Shown: piece by piece, positions 26,680 through 36,089 of the stretch | How the letters are laid out: the number at the start of each line of letters is the position of its first letter | How positions within the stretch are numbered: the stretch's first letter is position 1 | Source: Brevundimonas alba | GTDB lineage: Bacteria; Pseudomonadota; Alphaproteobacteria; Caulobacterales; Caulobacteraceae | Assembly: GCF_011927945.1 (NCBI RefSeq) | Contig: NZ_JAATJM010000001.1 | Location: 319,501 to 383,500, forward strand | DNA: 64,000 nt | Reading direction: 5' to 3' | Made by a program: the position numbers and the translations under genes | The notes under the pieces: generated by a model | Database searches by the model: none | Told to the model about the DNA's origin: nothing | The model's input: the letters and a program-made list of their open reading frames with translations, nothing else

Positions 26680-28316
26680 TCCACCCGCACCAGCGAGCCG
26701 CGGTAGTGGACCAGCCGGCCGATCAGCGGCGCTGAAATCTCGACGTCGAAGACGAAGCGGCCCAGCTCGTCGACCGTCTCGTGGGCGCGGGTCGATGGCG
26801 CCAGCGCACGGGGCAACGGGACAGGGCCCAGCCGCCAGCCCTCGACGCGATAGACGAGCCGCCCGTCTTCCGGCGTCAGCCGCAGGTCCATGGTCAGGAG
26901 CCCGAACCGTTCGGACACACGCCCGCCCCGACGCGGCCTCGACAGCACGCTGGAGAAGGCGTGGCCGCCTATGCGGCGACGCCAGACGGATCGGTCGCCG
27001 TTCGCGTCTATCTCGACCTCGGCGGGACAGCCGGTCTGCGCTTTCGGGAAGCCGATGAGCCGGGCGACAGCCGCCGCCAGCGGACCCGCCGCGCCTTCGG
27101 TGGTCGCGTCCCCGCGCCAGACGGAGCGGCCCGGCGTCTCGTGCAGGGTCCGGATGGCCTCAGGCAGGTCGTCGAAGGCCGGGCCGATGGCGCGGGCGTA
27201 GGTCGCGCCCCCCTCGACGATGATTTCGGTGGCAAGACCGTACGGCGCCATCTCGGCGACGACCGCCTCCAGCGACAGGACGCCCACGCAGGGCCGGGCG
27301 CCCGGCGCAACCTGTCCGGCGGCAATGGCCTTGATCGCGGCCAGCGCCGGCAGGCTGGGCGTCACCGGTCCCTCGCCCGGCTCAGCTGCCAGCCGCCAGA
27401 CGGCGCGGACGGCGCGACCGTCTCCGTCCACGCCATAGGCCTCGACCCTCATGGCGCCGCGGTCGGACCCGAAGGGAGCCGCCCATCCCGACAGGCGGAT
27501 CAGCAGGCCGGCCAGAGGTGTGGGGTCGAACCGGAACAGCCGGACCATCCGGCCGAGCAGCCAAGCCCCGAGATGCGCCGGCCACGGCTCGAGCCCTGCC
27601 AGGAACAGCGCACGGTCGCTCGGCTCGAACCGGGCCGAGAAGAGGTCGAGGTCAGGCGTCTCGCACAGCGACACCCGCCGCCGCCCGGCCGCTCCGAAGT
27701 CGCGCCGGTAGAGGCCGCTCCAGCCGGGACGCGTCGTCCATCCACCGTCGTCGAAAACCCGCACAGGCCGTCCAAGCCAGGACAGGATCGCCTGCATCAC
27801 CGACAGGCCGCGCGGCGCCCTCGCTCCCGGAGAAATCGCAGCCTCGACCGAGACGATCTCGCGCCAGCGGTCGGTGAGATGGTCGAGCACCGCGTTCGAC
27901 AGGGCCGGCGTCGAACTGCAGCCGGTCAGGGCGACGACGCCCGCCGCCTTCGCCGCGCTGTCGAGAGCTGGGAAGGCCGGGACGAAGTCTCGCCCGTCGG
28001 CCAGATCGACATAGTGCAACCCGGCGGCGATGGCGGCGCGGGCAGTTGTCGGCTCTGCGGCCTGAAACGGTCCAGCCATGTCCGCGACGATGGCCGCGCC
28101 CGTGGCTCGCAGGGACTCCACAGTCAGACGGCCGGTATCGAGCGCAGCCGCCTCGACCCCACCTCCGGGAAAGGCCCTCCTGAGGTCGGCGGCCACGGCC
28201 TCGGCCCGTGCGAGGTTCCGGCCCGCGGCGACAACTTCGAACCCGTTGCGCAACAGGCCCTCGCAGAGGCGCGAGCCGAACACGCCGCCCGCGCCGATCA
28301 CCAGCACCCGGGTCAT
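26640..28316 (-). CDS. Saccharopine dehydrogenase-like NAD(P) protein with DUF4166
   Basis: 558 aa. The N-terminal half is a Rossmann fold of the saccharopine-reductase type (MTRVLVIGAGGVFGSRLCEGLL, DMAGPFQAAEPTTARAAIAAGLHYVDLADGRDF). The C-terminal ~190 residues resemble DUF4166 (SVWRRRIGGHAFSSVLSRPR, RLVYRVEGWRLGPVPLPRAL, FDVEISAPLIGRLVHYRGSL). The substrate is unknown. The ATG at 28316 overlaps the upstream DCC-family gene by four bases, an association that I recall from other proteobacteria. The 3' end overlaps the convergent KAS III gene by 40 bases. Confidence 0.85.
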   Translation of the reverse strand: MTRVLVIGAGGVFGSRLCEGLLRNGFEVVAAGRNLARAEAVAADLRRAFPGGGVEAAALDTGRLTVESLRATGAAIVADMAGPFQAAEPTTARAAIAAGLHYVDLADGRDFVPAFPALDSAAKAAGVVALTGCSSTPALSNAVLDHLTDRWREIVSVEAAISPGARAPRGLSVMQAILSWLGRPVRVFDDGGWTTRPGWSGLYRRDFGAAGRRRVSLCETPDLDLFSARFEPSDRALFLAGLEPWPAHLGAWLLGRMVRLFRFDPTPLAGLLIRLSGWAAPFGSDRGAMRVEAYGVDGDGRAVRAVWRLAAEPGEGPVTPSLPALAAIKAIAAGQVAPGARPCVGVLSLEAVVAEMAPYGLATEIIVEGGATYARAIGPAFDDLPEAIRTLHETPGRSVWRGDATTEGAAGPLAAAVARLIGFPKAQTGCPAEVEIDANGDRSVWRRRIGGHAFSSVLSRPRRGGRVSERFGLLTMDLRLTPEDGRLVYRVEGWRLGPVPLPRALAPSTRAHETVDELGRFVFDVEISAPLIGRLVHYRGSLVRVDQPRLRTNTVPAE

Positions 28317-28741
28317 GGCCGGAAGCGCTCGCGATCCGCAGGCGACGGAACCATGCAGGTGTCGGTCCGCCCGAAGATGCGATACCGGTTCCGGGCGATG
28401 AGGTCGTAGAACGGGTCGCGAAGCGGTCGGGGGATGCGCTTCAGGATCGCCATCAGCCGCGTCCCGGGCAGAGCGCCCAGCACGGTCAGCGCTGCGTCGG
28501 ACTTGAGCCACGCCTTGCCGTTCCAGATCACGGCATTGGTCTCCGGCGCATCCGGGTTGATCCCGAATCTCTCCGCCAGCCGCCGCCCGCGCTCCGACTG
28601 AATCGGCGTGAAGGTGAAGCGGCGCTCAGGATCGTGGTCGATCACGAACCGGACCCAACGCGAGCAGAAGACGCAGACGCCGTCGAACAGGATCAGGCCG
28701 TCAGGCTCCCCCTGCGCGTCGCGGGGCGACCAGCGGCTCAT
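28313..28741 (-). CDS. DCC-family thiol-disulfide oxidoreductase-like protein (DUF393)
   Basis: 142 aa. It carries the DUF393 opening LILFDGVCVFCSRWVRFVIDHD, where the DxxCxxC motif names the DCC family, and the family end IARNRYRIFGRTDTCMVP. A redox role is inferred for the family from the thioredoxin-like CxxC; direct evidence is thin. Coupled (ATGA) to the saccharopine-reductase/DUF4166 gene. Confidence 0.88.
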   Translation of the reverse strand: MSRWSPRDAQGEPDGLILFDGVCVFCSRWVRFVIDHDPERRFTFTPIQSERGRRLAERFGINPDAPETNAVIWNGKAWLKSDAALTVLGALPGTRLMAILKRIPRPLRDPFYDLIARNRYRIFGRTDTCMVPSPADRERFRP

Positions 28742-28801
28742 GCGGGCGTCGCTTTCATCATGGGGACACTGCGGCGGCCGGTACGCATCGGCAAGGCGAC
28801 C

Positions 28802-29185
28802 TTACGCCGCCGCCACGGCCTCGATCTCGACCAGCCAGGCTTCGTCGAAGATGCCGGTGACGATCACCGTCAGAGCCGGTTGGCGACCAGCGAGACGCCG
28901 TACACGCACCTCCCGGTTCTCAAGCGCGTACTGGCGGTCGGACAGGAAGGTCGTGACCTTGACGAGGTTGTCCAGCGTCATGCCGACGGCGGTCAGCTGG
29001 GTCTCGATATTGTCCCACACCTGTTCGCACTGGCCGATGAAGTCGGTCGCGAGCGAGCCGTCCGGCGCGACCGGGATCTGGCCGGACAGATAGAGCCAGC
29101 GGGTCGGGCCGGTCACTTCGACCGCCTGCGGATACGCACCCTCGACCGGCGGCGAGCCGTCGCCGGTCAAGGGCCGTATCGTCAT
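28802..29185 (-). CDS. RidA/YjgF family protein
   Basis: 127 aa. RidA-type enzymes hydrolyse reactive enamine/imine intermediates. Family features: WLYLSGQIPVAPDGSLATDFIGQCEQVWDNIETQL, TLDNLVKVTTFLSD, and the C-terminal ALTVIVTGIFDEAWLVEIEAVA. The usual active-site Arg of canonical RidA (in the R-P-A-R-S-...-V stretch) is not obvious; the region here is NREVRVRRLAGRQPALT, so a non-canonical (Rid2-7) subclass is likely. Starts two bases after the M28 peptidase stop. Confidence 0.85.
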   Translation of the reverse strand: MTIRPLTGDGSPPVEGAYPQAVEVTGPTRWLYLSGQIPVAPDGSLATDFIGQCEQVWDNIETQLTAVGMTLDNLVKVTTFLSDRQYALENREVRVRRLAGRQPALTVIVTGIFDEAWLVEIEAVAAA

Positions 29186-29187
29186 TG

Positions 29188-30822
29188 TCACTGGCGGGCG
29201 GCGTCCGAACGGGCGCGGACGGAGGCGAACTCCGAGGTCGGCTTCCAGCCCGGCCAGTCCTCGCTGTTCGCGAGGTCCAGACCCAGATGATACAGCAGGG
29301 TCAGGTTCTCGACCGCCGAGGTCAGGTTCCAGTCGGCCGACCATTCGTCCGACGGCTTGTGGTAGTCGGCGCCGAACTTAGCGCGCCACGCGGCTTCGCC
29401 CGCCTCACGCCCGCCTTCGACCCAGTCCCAGCCATGCCACGGCATGATCGCCGGGACGCCCATGCGGGCGAAGGGGAAGTGGTCGGAGCGGTAGTAGAAC
29501 CCCTGCTCCGGCATGTGGTCGTCAGAGACGTAGCGGCCGAGAGGCTCGGCCAGCGCCTGCAGCCGGTCCTCGAGATCGTTCTGCCCCTTGCCGAAGATCG
29601 GCACATCCTTCGTCGGTCCGGACAGCGGCAGCATGTCGATGTTGATGTCGGCGACAGTGGTTTCCAGCGGATAGACCGGATCGGCGGCATAGCCGTACGA
29701 ACCCATCAGGCCCATTTCCTCGGCCGCCATATGGGCGAAGACGATGGAGCGTTTAGGCCGCGGCGCGGCGCTGATCTGGCGAGCCATCTCCAGCACACCG
29801 ATGGTGCCCGAGGCGTTGTCCCAGGCGCCGTTGTAGATGTTGTCCTCGGTGGTCGAGACCGGGCTCACGTGATCGCCGCCGACGCCGACGTGGTCCCAGT
29901 GGGCCGAATAGATGATGGTCTCGTCGGGGTGCTCGGTGCCGGGGATGCGGGCCAGCAGATTATGGGTGACGAGGGTGTCGATCGTCTCCTGCGTCGCCGC
30001 GGTGAGGGTGACGCCGTTCAGCGGCACGGCCCTGAAGGCGCCCGAGCCGATGGCGCCCAGCTGGCTCATGTCGAGGCCCGCCGCGGTCGCCCACTGCAGC
30101 GCCACGTCGTGGTTGATCGCCATGGAGAATTCGAGATCGGCCGAGCCCGGCGTCATGGTGCGGGTGCGGCCGGAGAACTGCGCCGTCCGCTGCCAGGTCG
30201 TGGACGACGCAGGCTCGGTCACGAGGGTGACGATGCCCACCGCGCCGCGGCGGAAAGCTTCATCGGCCTTGTAGGCGCCGGACTCGTAGTTGGTGCTGTA
30301 TTCGCCGTTGAAGCGCTCGCCTTCCGGCTCGCCACTGACGACCACCACGACCTTGCCGCGCACGTCCATGCCGCCGTAGTCGTCCCAGTTCCGCTCGGGG
30401 GCGCTGATGCCGTAACCGACAAACACAACCGGCGCGTTGCTGATCGAGGCGCGACCATCATTGGAGACCGCCCGCAGGGTGGCGTCGGTCCCGATCGTCA
30501 GCGGATGGCTGACGCCGTCCGGTCCGGTCCAGCTGGCGCTGGCCGCGCCCGCGACCGGGGTGAAGCGCTTCAGCCGCACCTCTTGCAGCCACTGGCCATT
30601 CGGCCCGCCGGGCTGGAGGCCCATGGCCTCGTACTGCGACTGGAGGAAGGCCAGCGTCATCCGCTCGCCCTCGCTGCCCGGGTAGCGGCCGTGGAACTCG
30701 TCCGCGCTGATCGTGCGGATGTCGTTGCTGATCCGCTCGGCGGAGAAGTTCTGGGCTGACGCCGCACCGGCGGCCAGCAGCACGGCGGCGACGGCGACGC
30801 CGCCCATCATCTTGCGAAACAT
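29188..30822 (-). CDS. Secreted M28-family metallopeptidase (first of tandem pair)
   Basis: 544 aa with a signal peptide (MGGVAVAAVLLAAGAASAQ). A PA-type insert (residues ~130-260, APVVFVGYGISAPERNWDDY, VRGKVVVVVSG) precedes the zinc peptidase domain. Metal ligands: SAHWDHVG (His, Asp), NGAWDNASGT (Asp), AAEEMGLMGS (Glu-Glu), DINIDML (Asp), DYHKPSDEW (His). It resembles M28 aminopeptidases of Caulobacterales and should act in the periplasm or outside. About 40% identical by eye to the upstream paralogue at 30906-32573. Confidence 0.93.
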   Translation of the reverse strand: MFRKMMGGVAVAAVLLAAGAASAQNFSAERISNDIRTISADEFHGRYPGSEGERMTLAFLQSQYEAMGLQPGGPNGQWLQEVRLKRFTPVAGAASASWTGPDGVSHPLTIGTDATLRAVSNDGRASISNAPVVFVGYGISAPERNWDDYGGMDVRGKVVVVVSGEPEGERFNGEYSTNYESGAYKADEAFRRGAVGIVTLVTEPASSTTWQRTAQFSGRTRTMTPGSADLEFSMAINHDVALQWATAAGLDMSQLGAIGSGAFRAVPLNGVTLTAATQETIDTLVTHNLLARIPGTEHPDETIIYSAHWDHVGVGGDHVSPVSTTEDNIYNGAWDNASGTIGVLEMARQISAAPRPKRSIVFAHMAAEEMGLMGSYGYAADPVYPLETTVADINIDMLPLSGPTKDVPIFGKGQNDLEDRLQALAEPLGRYVSDDHMPEQGFYYRSDHFPFARMGVPAIMPWHGWDWVEGGREAGEAAWRAKFGADYHKPSDEWSADWNLTSAVENLTLLYHLGLDLANSEDWPGWKPTSEFASVRARSDAARQ

Positions 30823-30905
30823 ATGGGAGACTCCATCCCCGGATTGATGGCGCGCACTCTAGGGCGGCCCCGAGGGGGACCGCCCATTACATTTTCGTCA
30901 TGCAG

Positions 30906-32573
30906 TCAGCGGCGGGCGGCGGCGCTCGCGGCCCGCGCGGGACCGAACTCGGAGCCCGGCTTCCATTCCGGCCAGTCCCGGCTGTTGGCCAGGTCGCGAC
31001 CGATCCACAGCGCGACTTCCAGATCCTCGATCTGGCCCCGCAGATCCCAGTCGGCCGACCACTCGTCGTCGGCCTGGTGATAGCGGCGCGAGCCGTATTC
31101 GTCGCGGGCGGCGTTGCGGGCGGCCATCGGCTCGTCGCGGAACTCGCCGCCGCCTTCGGCATAGGCCATGGGCACGCCGCGCTTGGCGAGCGGGAAGTGG
31201 TCGCTGCGGAAATAGCTGCCGGCGGCGGGGTTCTCGTCCGGCGTCACGGTCCGGCCCTGACGCTGGGCCGCCGCGGTCAGGCGCTCGTCCAGCTCCGACT
31301 GGCCGTAGCCGATCACGCCGAGATGGGCGACGCGGCCATAGACGTTCATGGCGTCCATGTTGAAGCCGGCGACGGTGGTCGCCAGCGGATAGACCGGATT
31401 GGCGGCGTAGTACTCGGAGCCCAGAAGACCGCTCTCCTCGGCCGTGAAGCTGATCATGACGATCGAGCGTTCCGGCCGCGGCCCGGCGCCCCAGACACGG
31501 GCCAGCTCAAGCAGGCCGGCGGTGCCGGTGGCGTTGTCGACGGCCCCATTGAAGATGGCGTCGCCGCTGGCGTCAGGCTCGCCCACGCCGATGTGATCCC
31601 AGTGGGCGGTGAACAGGATCGTCTCGTCAGGATGCGTCGTTCCCGGCAGGCGGGCGACGACGTTCCGGGTGGTGATCTGGCTGGTCGCCACGTCAAACGC
31701 TGCGCTGACCGTCGCCCCCGGAAGCTCGACGGGACGGAAGTCGCGACTACGCGCCTGAGTCTTCAGAGCGTCGAAGTCCAGCCCGGCGCGGCGGAACAGG
31801 TCGACGGCGACGTCGCGCTGGATCCAGCTCTCCATCTTGACCCGTTCGGCCGCCGCGTTCTGGCGGACGATGTCGAACTGCGGACCGGACCAGCTGTTGG
31901 TCACCGTGGCCCAGCCGTAGGAGGCCGGAGCCGTTTCGTGGACGATGATGACGCCCGCTGCGCCCTGCCGGGCCGCCTCTTCGTATTTGTAGGTCCAGCG
32001 GCCGTAGTAGGTCATCGCTCGGCCGTTGAAGGTGTTCAGCTCCGGCTGTTCGAAGTCGGCGTCGTTGACCAGCACGACGATCACCTTGCCGCGCACGTCC
32101 ACGTCCTTGAAGTCGTTCCAGTTCCGCTCAGGCGCCTTGATGCCGTAGCCGACGAAGACCAGCGGGGCATCGGTCAGCGAGACGCTGCGTCCGGGCAGGC
32201 GGGTGGAGACGACGATCTGCTGACCCTGCGCCAAGGGAATGCTGTCGCCGCGGACCTTGAAGCCGGCGTGGATGTTCGATGCGGTGAAGCGGTTCAGCGT
32301 CACGTCCTGCGTCCAGCCGCCGTTCTCACCGCCTGGCTGGAAGCCGGCGGCGGCGTACTGTTCGCTCAGATAGCGGACCACCATGTCCTCAGCCGGGGTG
32401 CCGATGCCGCGACCCTGGAAGCTGTCGTCCGACAGAACCCGCACGTGTTCGGACAGGCGGGCGGCGTCGATCGCGGTTGTGGCGGCCGTGTCGGCCGGCC
32501 CACCGCCGGTCATGGCGCAGGCGGAAAGGAGAGCGCCGGCGGCAAGCGCGGCGGCGGTGGATAGGAAGCGCAT
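30906..32573 (-). CDS. Putative lipoprotein M28-family metallopeptidase (second of tandem pair)
   Basis: 555 aa. The N-terminus is a lipobox (AAGALLSACAMTG), so this copy is probably lipid-anchored while its neighbour is soluble. PA-like insert with PLVFVGYGIKAPERNWNDF. Zinc ligands: TAHWDHIG, NGAVDNATGT, TAEESGLLGS, FNMDAMN, YHQADDEW. The ATG at 32573 is preferred over a TTG 18 bases upstream. A short GC hairpin near 30862-30885 lies between the two peptidase genes and has no U-run. Confidence 0.92.
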   Translation of the reverse strand: MRFLSTAAALAAGALLSACAMTGGGPADTAATTAIDAARLSEHVRVLSDDSFQGRGIGTPAEDMVVRYLSEQYAAAGFQPGGENGGWTQDVTLNRFTASNIHAGFKVRGDSIPLAQGQQIVVSTRLPGRSVSLTDAPLVFVGYGIKAPERNWNDFKDVDVRGKVIVVLVNDADFEQPELNTFNGRAMTYYGRWTYKYEEAARQGAAGVIIVHETAPASYGWATVTNSWSGPQFDIVRQNAAAERVKMESWIQRDVAVDLFRRAGLDFDALKTQARSRDFRPVELPGATVSAAFDVATSQITTRNVVARLPGTTHPDETILFTAHWDHIGVGEPDASGDAIFNGAVDNATGTAGLLELARVWGAGPRPERSIVMISFTAEESGLLGSEYYAANPVYPLATTVAGFNMDAMNVYGRVAHLGVIGYGQSELDERLTAAAQRQGRTVTPDENPAAGSYFRSDHFPLAKRGVPMAYAEGGGEFRDEPMAARNAARDEYGSRRYHQADDEWSADWDLRGQIEDLEVALWIGRDLANSRDWPEWKPGSEFGPARAASAAARR

Positions 32574-32651
32574 GAACAGGATAACCCTCAACCGGAACTG
32601 ACCCGGGCGAACCCTAGGACGGCCGGTGGAGCCTGTCGATGCGCTGTGGCG

Positions 32652-33203
32652 TCAGGGCTGAACGGCGCCGGACGCGGGCCAGTCGGTGTCGCCGCGGCGG
32701 GTCAGGGTCATCTCGAACATCGGGCGGCCGGGCTGCCCCGGAACCACGAATTCGCCGACCTCATGGTAGGTCGTCGTCGTGACATCGGCCGTGTAGCGCA
32801 TGACCCCCGGTCCCGCCGGGATCTCCCAGACATATCCGTTTTCGGTGAGGGTGAATGGGAAGGTTCCCGACTGGCCCTGCGCCCAAGAACGGAACTCGTA
32901 GCGGCCTTCCTGCTCGTTCCATGACACCACGCCCATCGCGTTGAAGCCTGTCGAGCCGTCGGCGTTGTAGCCCCGCCCTTCGATGACCAGAACCTCGCCG
33001 CCAAGAAGCGGCCCGATCCGCTCCGTCTGGGTCACGGCGTAGCGCGAACCGTCACGATTGACGCCGCTGGCCGGACCGACCCAGACTCCATGCATGAAGG
33101 CCAGCTTGTCCATAGCCGCCGCGGAGCCGGCCGGCGTCTGCGCCATGCCCGGCGTGGATGTGAGCAGCAGCGCCGCGACGGTCGCCAGAACCTTGAGCTT
33201 CAT
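32652..33203 (-). CDS. Small secreted protein, DUF1579-like
   Basis: 183 aa with a signal peptide (MKLKVLATVAALLLTSTPGMAQ). The mature part starts MDKLAFMHGVWVGPASG and has beta-rich stretches (YAVTQTERIGPLLGGEVLVIEGRGYN, FNAMGVVSWNEQEGRYEFRSW, GYVWEIPAGPGVMRYTADVT) like the DUF1579 beta-barrel family, read by eye. The ATG has a strong GGAGG site. It has its own well-formed promoter overlapped by a palindrome, so expression is probably regulated. Confidence 0.75.
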   Translation of the reverse strand: MKLKVLATVAALLLTSTPGMAQTPAGSAAAMDKLAFMHGVWVGPASGVNRDGSRYAVTQTERIGPLLGGEVLVIEGRGYNADGSTGFNAMGVVSWNEQEGRYEFRSWAQGQSGTFPFTLTENGYVWEIPAGPGVMRYTADVTTTTYHEVGEFVVPGQPGRPMFEMTLTRRGDTDWPASGAVQP

Positions 33204-33219
33204 GTCGTCCTCCAGTGTT

Positions 33220-33236
33220 ACTTTACGTTATAAAGT
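33220..33236. promoter_or_regulatory. Operator-like inverted repeat ACTTTA-N5-TAAAGT
   Basis: A perfect 6-bp inverted repeat with 5-base spacer, 17-33 bases upstream of the start codon and overlapping the -10 of the promoter at 33227-33254. A dimeric repressor is the natural reading. No regulator gene is adjacent, so the ligand protein is unknown. Confidence 0.6.
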
Positions 33237-33254
33237 CCTCTGCCATGTTGTCAA
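33227..33254 (-). promoter_or_regulatory. Strong sigma70-type promoter for the DUF1579-like gene
   Basis: On the minus strand TTGACA (33254-33249) and TATAAC (33232-33227) are separated by 16 bases. This is the best -35/-10 pair noticed in the window. The predicted start gives a leader of under 20 bases including the GGAGG ribosome site. Confidence 0.75.
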
Positions 33255-33264
33255 CAACCACGAA

Positions 33265-33296
33265 AAACCCGCCGGCGCTGAGGCCCCGGCGGGTTT
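33265..33296 (-). terminator. Rho-independent terminator of the bc1 operon
   Basis: AAACCCGCCGG and CCGGCGGGTTT form an 11-bp stem with a 10-base loop 27 bases past the cytochrome c1 stop. In the minus direction it is followed by a T-run (GGGTTTTTCG), the classic intrinsic form. Confidence 0.9.
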
Positions 33297-33322
33297 GATC
33301 GATCGGTTAGTGAGGTCGGCCG

Positions 33323-34195
33323 CTAGTGGGCGACGCCCTTCCAGATGCGGCGGTAGCTGACGTAGGTCAGGCCGGCGAACAGGAAGAGGAAGATCAGCAC
33401 GCCCATGCCCGACTGCTTGCGCTGGACCTGCTTCGGATCCGACGCCCAGGCGATAAAGGCGGCGACGTCCTTGGCGTATTGGTCAACCGTCTGGGCGGAG
33501 CCGTCGTCGTAGGTCACCTGACCGTTGCGAAGCGGCGGCGGCATGGCGATGAAGCCGCCTTCCGGCACGTGGCCCTGACCCTTCCAGAACGGCGTCAGGT
33601 CGCCCGCCATGTAGGGGTTGTAGTGCTGGCCCGGACGGATCTCGAGACCGGCGGGCGCGGCGCGGTAGCCCGACAGCAGCGAGTAGATGTAGTCGGCGCC
33701 GTCGTGGCGCGCCTTGGCCATGACCGAGAGATCGGGCGGCGCGGCCCCGCCGTTGCCGGCCGCCGCGGCGGTGGCGTTCGGATAGGGGCTGGGGAACTTA
33801 TCGGCGGCGACGGCGTCGCGCATGATCGGCTCGCCGGTCTCGCTGTCGATGTCCGGCACCTGCAGCTCGGCCGCCAGCGCCTTGACGAAGCGGTTCTCGG
33901 CCGGATTGACCTGACCTTCCTCATAGAAGGGACCGCCCGGCTCGGCCAGGGTCCGGAAATGCATGAGGTTCATGCTGTGGCAGGAGGAGCAGACCTCGCG
34001 ATAGACCTTGTAACCGCGCTGCAGCTGGCCCTGGTCGAAAGTCCCGAAGGGGCCCTCGAAAGAGAAGCCGCCGCTGTGCGGATGCTTGGCGCCGCCCGAG
34101 GCGAGCGCGGGCTGGGCCGCCAGCGACAGGCCGGCCGCGAGGGCGATCAGAACCAGGGTCTTTTTCATCGACTGGATGTTTGTCTTGAGGATCAT
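33323..34195 (-). CDS. petC: Cytochrome c1 of the bc1 complex
   Basis: Heme subunit passing electrons from the Rieske centre to cytochrome c; membrane-anchored, periplasmic. 290 aa with an N-terminal signal (KKTLVLIALAAGLSLAAQPALA), the heme motif CSSCH (VYREVCSSCHSMNLMHFR), LSVMAKARHDGADYIYSLL, and a C-terminal anchor (GVLIFLFLFAGLTYVSYRRIW). An ATG nine codons in (MKKTLV) may be the true start. Last gene of petABC, 8 bases from petB. Confidence 0.96.
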   Translation of the reverse strand: MILKTNIQSMKKTLVLIALAAGLSLAAQPALASGGAKHPHSGGFSFEGPFGTFDQGQLQRGYKVYREVCSSCHSMNLMHFRTLAEPGGPFYEEGQVNPAENRFVKALAAELQVPDIDSETGEPIMRDAVAADKFPSPYPNATAAAAGNGGAAPPDLSVMAKARHDGADYIYSLLSGYRAAPAGLEIRPGQHYNPYMAGDLTPFWKGQGHVPEGGFIAMPPPLRNGQVTYDDGSAQTVDQYAKDVAAFIAWASDPKQVQRKQSGMGVLIFLFLFAGLTYVSYRRIWKGVAH

Positions 34196-34203
34196 GGTCC
34201 GGC

Positions 34204-35535
34204 TCAGCCCTTCTTCTCGGGCGAGGCCGGCGCGGCGCTGGTCATGGCGTCACCGCCGCCCGGCAGGACCGGCTCGGAGATGGTCGCCGGGATCGGCCGC
34301 GGGGTCTCGCGCAGGCCGACCAGCGGCATCAGCACGATGAAGAACAGGAAGTAGTAGAAGGTCAGCAGGCGGTTCAGCCACAGGTAGCTGTTCAGCATGC
34401 CGTCGGCGAGCTGGAAGCTGGGCATGCCCGGAACCACCGGCGAATCCGGCAGCTGGGCGCCGCACCAGCCGAGGCCGATGCCGACCAGAACGAAGATGAC
34501 GAAGAACGTGCGCATGGCCGGGCGGTAGCGCATCGAGCGCACCTTGGACGTATCCAGCCAAGGCAGGATGAACAGCACGCCGATCGCCGAGAACATCGCC
34601 ACGACGCCGAGGAACTTGTCCGGAATGGCGCGCAGGATGGCGTAGAACGGCAGCATGTACCACTCGGGCACGATGTGCGCCGGCGTCTGCAGCGGGTTGG
34701 CCGGGATGTAGTTGTCGGCGTGGCCCAGGGCGTTCGGCATGAAGAAGACGAAGATCGCGAAGAGGATCAGGAAGAGCACGATCGCGAAGCCGTCCTTGAC
34801 CGTGAAATACGGGTGGAACGGAACGGTGTCCTTGGCGGTGCGGTCCTTCGGGATCAGGATGCCGACCGGGTTGTTCTGGCCGGCATGGTGCAGGGCCCAC
34901 AGGTGCAGGACCACGCAACCGGCGATGACGAACGGCAGCAGGTAGTGCAGCGAGAAGAAGCGGTTCAGCGTGGCGTTGTCGATGGCCGGGCCGCCGCGAA
35001 GCCAGATCAGGATCGGCTCGCCGACGAGCGGGATGGCCCCGATCAGATTGGTGATCACCTCGGCGCCCCAGAAGGACATCTGGCCCCACGGCAGGACGTA
35101 GCCGAGGAAGGCGGTGGCGATCATGAGGAAGAAGATCACGCAGCCGACGATCCAGATCATCTCGCGCGGCGCCTTGTAGGAGCCGTAGTAGAGACCACGC
35201 AGCATGTGCAGGTAGACCGCGATGAAGAACATCGAGGCCCCGTTGGCGTGGGTGTAGCGGATGATGTCGCCGCCATTCACGTCACGCATGATGCGCTCGA
35301 CCGAGGCGAAGGCCAGCTCGGTGTTGGGCACATAGTGCATTGCCAGGATGATGCCCGTGGCGATCTGCACGACGAGGCAGAGGGCCAGGATGCCGCCGAA
35401 GGTCCACCAGTAGTTGAGGTTCTTCGGGGTGGGCAGCGACATGTAGTCGGCGCCGAAGCGGACGATCGGCAGGCGGCTGTCCAGCCACTTCTCGATGCCG
35501 GTCTTGGGGACGTAGGTGGATTCGTGATCGCTCAT
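34204..35535 (-). CDS. petB: Cytochrome b of the bc1 complex
   Basis: 443 aa, eight membrane helices, binds hemes bL and bH and forms the Qo and Qi quinone sites. Heme-ligand regions: [20 protein letters not shown] and [18 protein letters not shown]. The Qo PEWY motif is present ([16 protein letters not shown]). Unsplit, mitochondrial-like form. 17 bases after the Rieske gene and 8 before petC. Confidence 0.97.
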   Translation of the reverse strand: MSDHESTYVPKTGIEKWLDSRLPIVRFGADYMSLPTPKNLNYWWTFGGILALCLVVQIATGIILAMHYVPNTELAFASVERIMRDVNGGDIIRYTHANGASMFFIAVYLHMLRGLYYGSYKAPREMIWIVGCVIFFLMIATAFLGYVLPWGQMSFWGAEVITNLIGAIPLVGEPILIWLRGGPAIDNATLNRFFSLHYLLPFVIAGCVVLHLWALHHAGQNNPVGILIPKDRTAKDTVPFHPYFTVKDGFAIVLFLILFAIFVFFMPNALGHADNYIPANPLQTPAHIVPEWYMLPFYAILRAIPDKFLGVVAMFSAIGVLFILPWLDTSKVRSMRYRPAMRTFFVIFVLVGIGLGWCGAQLPDSPVVPGMPSFQLADGMLNSYLWLNRLLTFYYFLFFIVLMPLVGLRETPRPIPATISEPVLPGGGDAMTSAAPASPEKKG

Positions 35536-35552
35536 CGTTCTCTTGCCCGTCC

Positions 35553-36089
35553 TCAGCCGATTTTCACGCGGGTGTCGGACACATAGTCATAGGTCGGCAC
35601 GACCAGATTCTTGGGCGCCGGTCCTTTGCGGATGCGGCCCGAGGTGTCGTAGTGCGAGCCGTGGCAGGGGCAGAACCAGCCGCCGAAATCGCCGGCGCCG
35701 AACGTCGGGACGCAGCCCAGGTGGGTGCAGGAGCCGAGGACGACGAGATACTGCTGGTGGCCGGGCTTGACGCGGTCGGCGTCGGTCGCGGGATCCTTGA
35801 GGCCGGCGTGATCGTCGGCGCGGGCGCGCTCGATCTCGGCCGGGGTGCGGTAGCGCACGAACACCGGCTTGCCCTGCCATTTGATGACGACCTGCTGGCC
35901 CTGCTGAACCTTGGTCAGGTCGAACTCGATGGTCGACAGCGCCAGGGTGTCGGCGGCCGGGTTCATCGAGTTCACGAGCGGCCACGCGGCCATGGCTCCG
36001 GCTCCCACCGCAGCCGCACCGGCCGCGATGTGGATGAAGTCTCTACGATTGGGATCCTTGTTGTTCGGATCGCCCTGGTCTGCAGCCAC
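35553..36089 (-). CDS. petA: Rieske iron-sulfur subunit of the bc1 complex
   Basis: 178 aa from a GTG at 36089 with GGAG eight bases upstream; a TTG at 36140 would add 17 residues and lacks a comparable site. A twin-arginine signal/anchor ([23 protein letters not shown]) fits Tat export of a folded cluster protein. 2Fe-2S ligands: CTHLGC (C121, H123) and CPCHGS (C140, H143), with C126 and C142 as the disulfide. It heads the petABC operon and is divergent from trmL. Confidence 0.95.
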   Translation of the reverse strand: MAADQGDPNNKDPNRRDFIHIAAGAAAVGAGAMAAWPLVNSMNPAADTLALSTIEFDLTKVQQGQQVVIKWQGKPVFVRYRTPAEIERARADDHAGLKDPATDADRVKPGHQQYLVVLGSCTHLGCVPTFGAGDFGGWFCPCHGSHYDTSGRIRKGPAPKNLVVPTYDYVSDTRVKIG

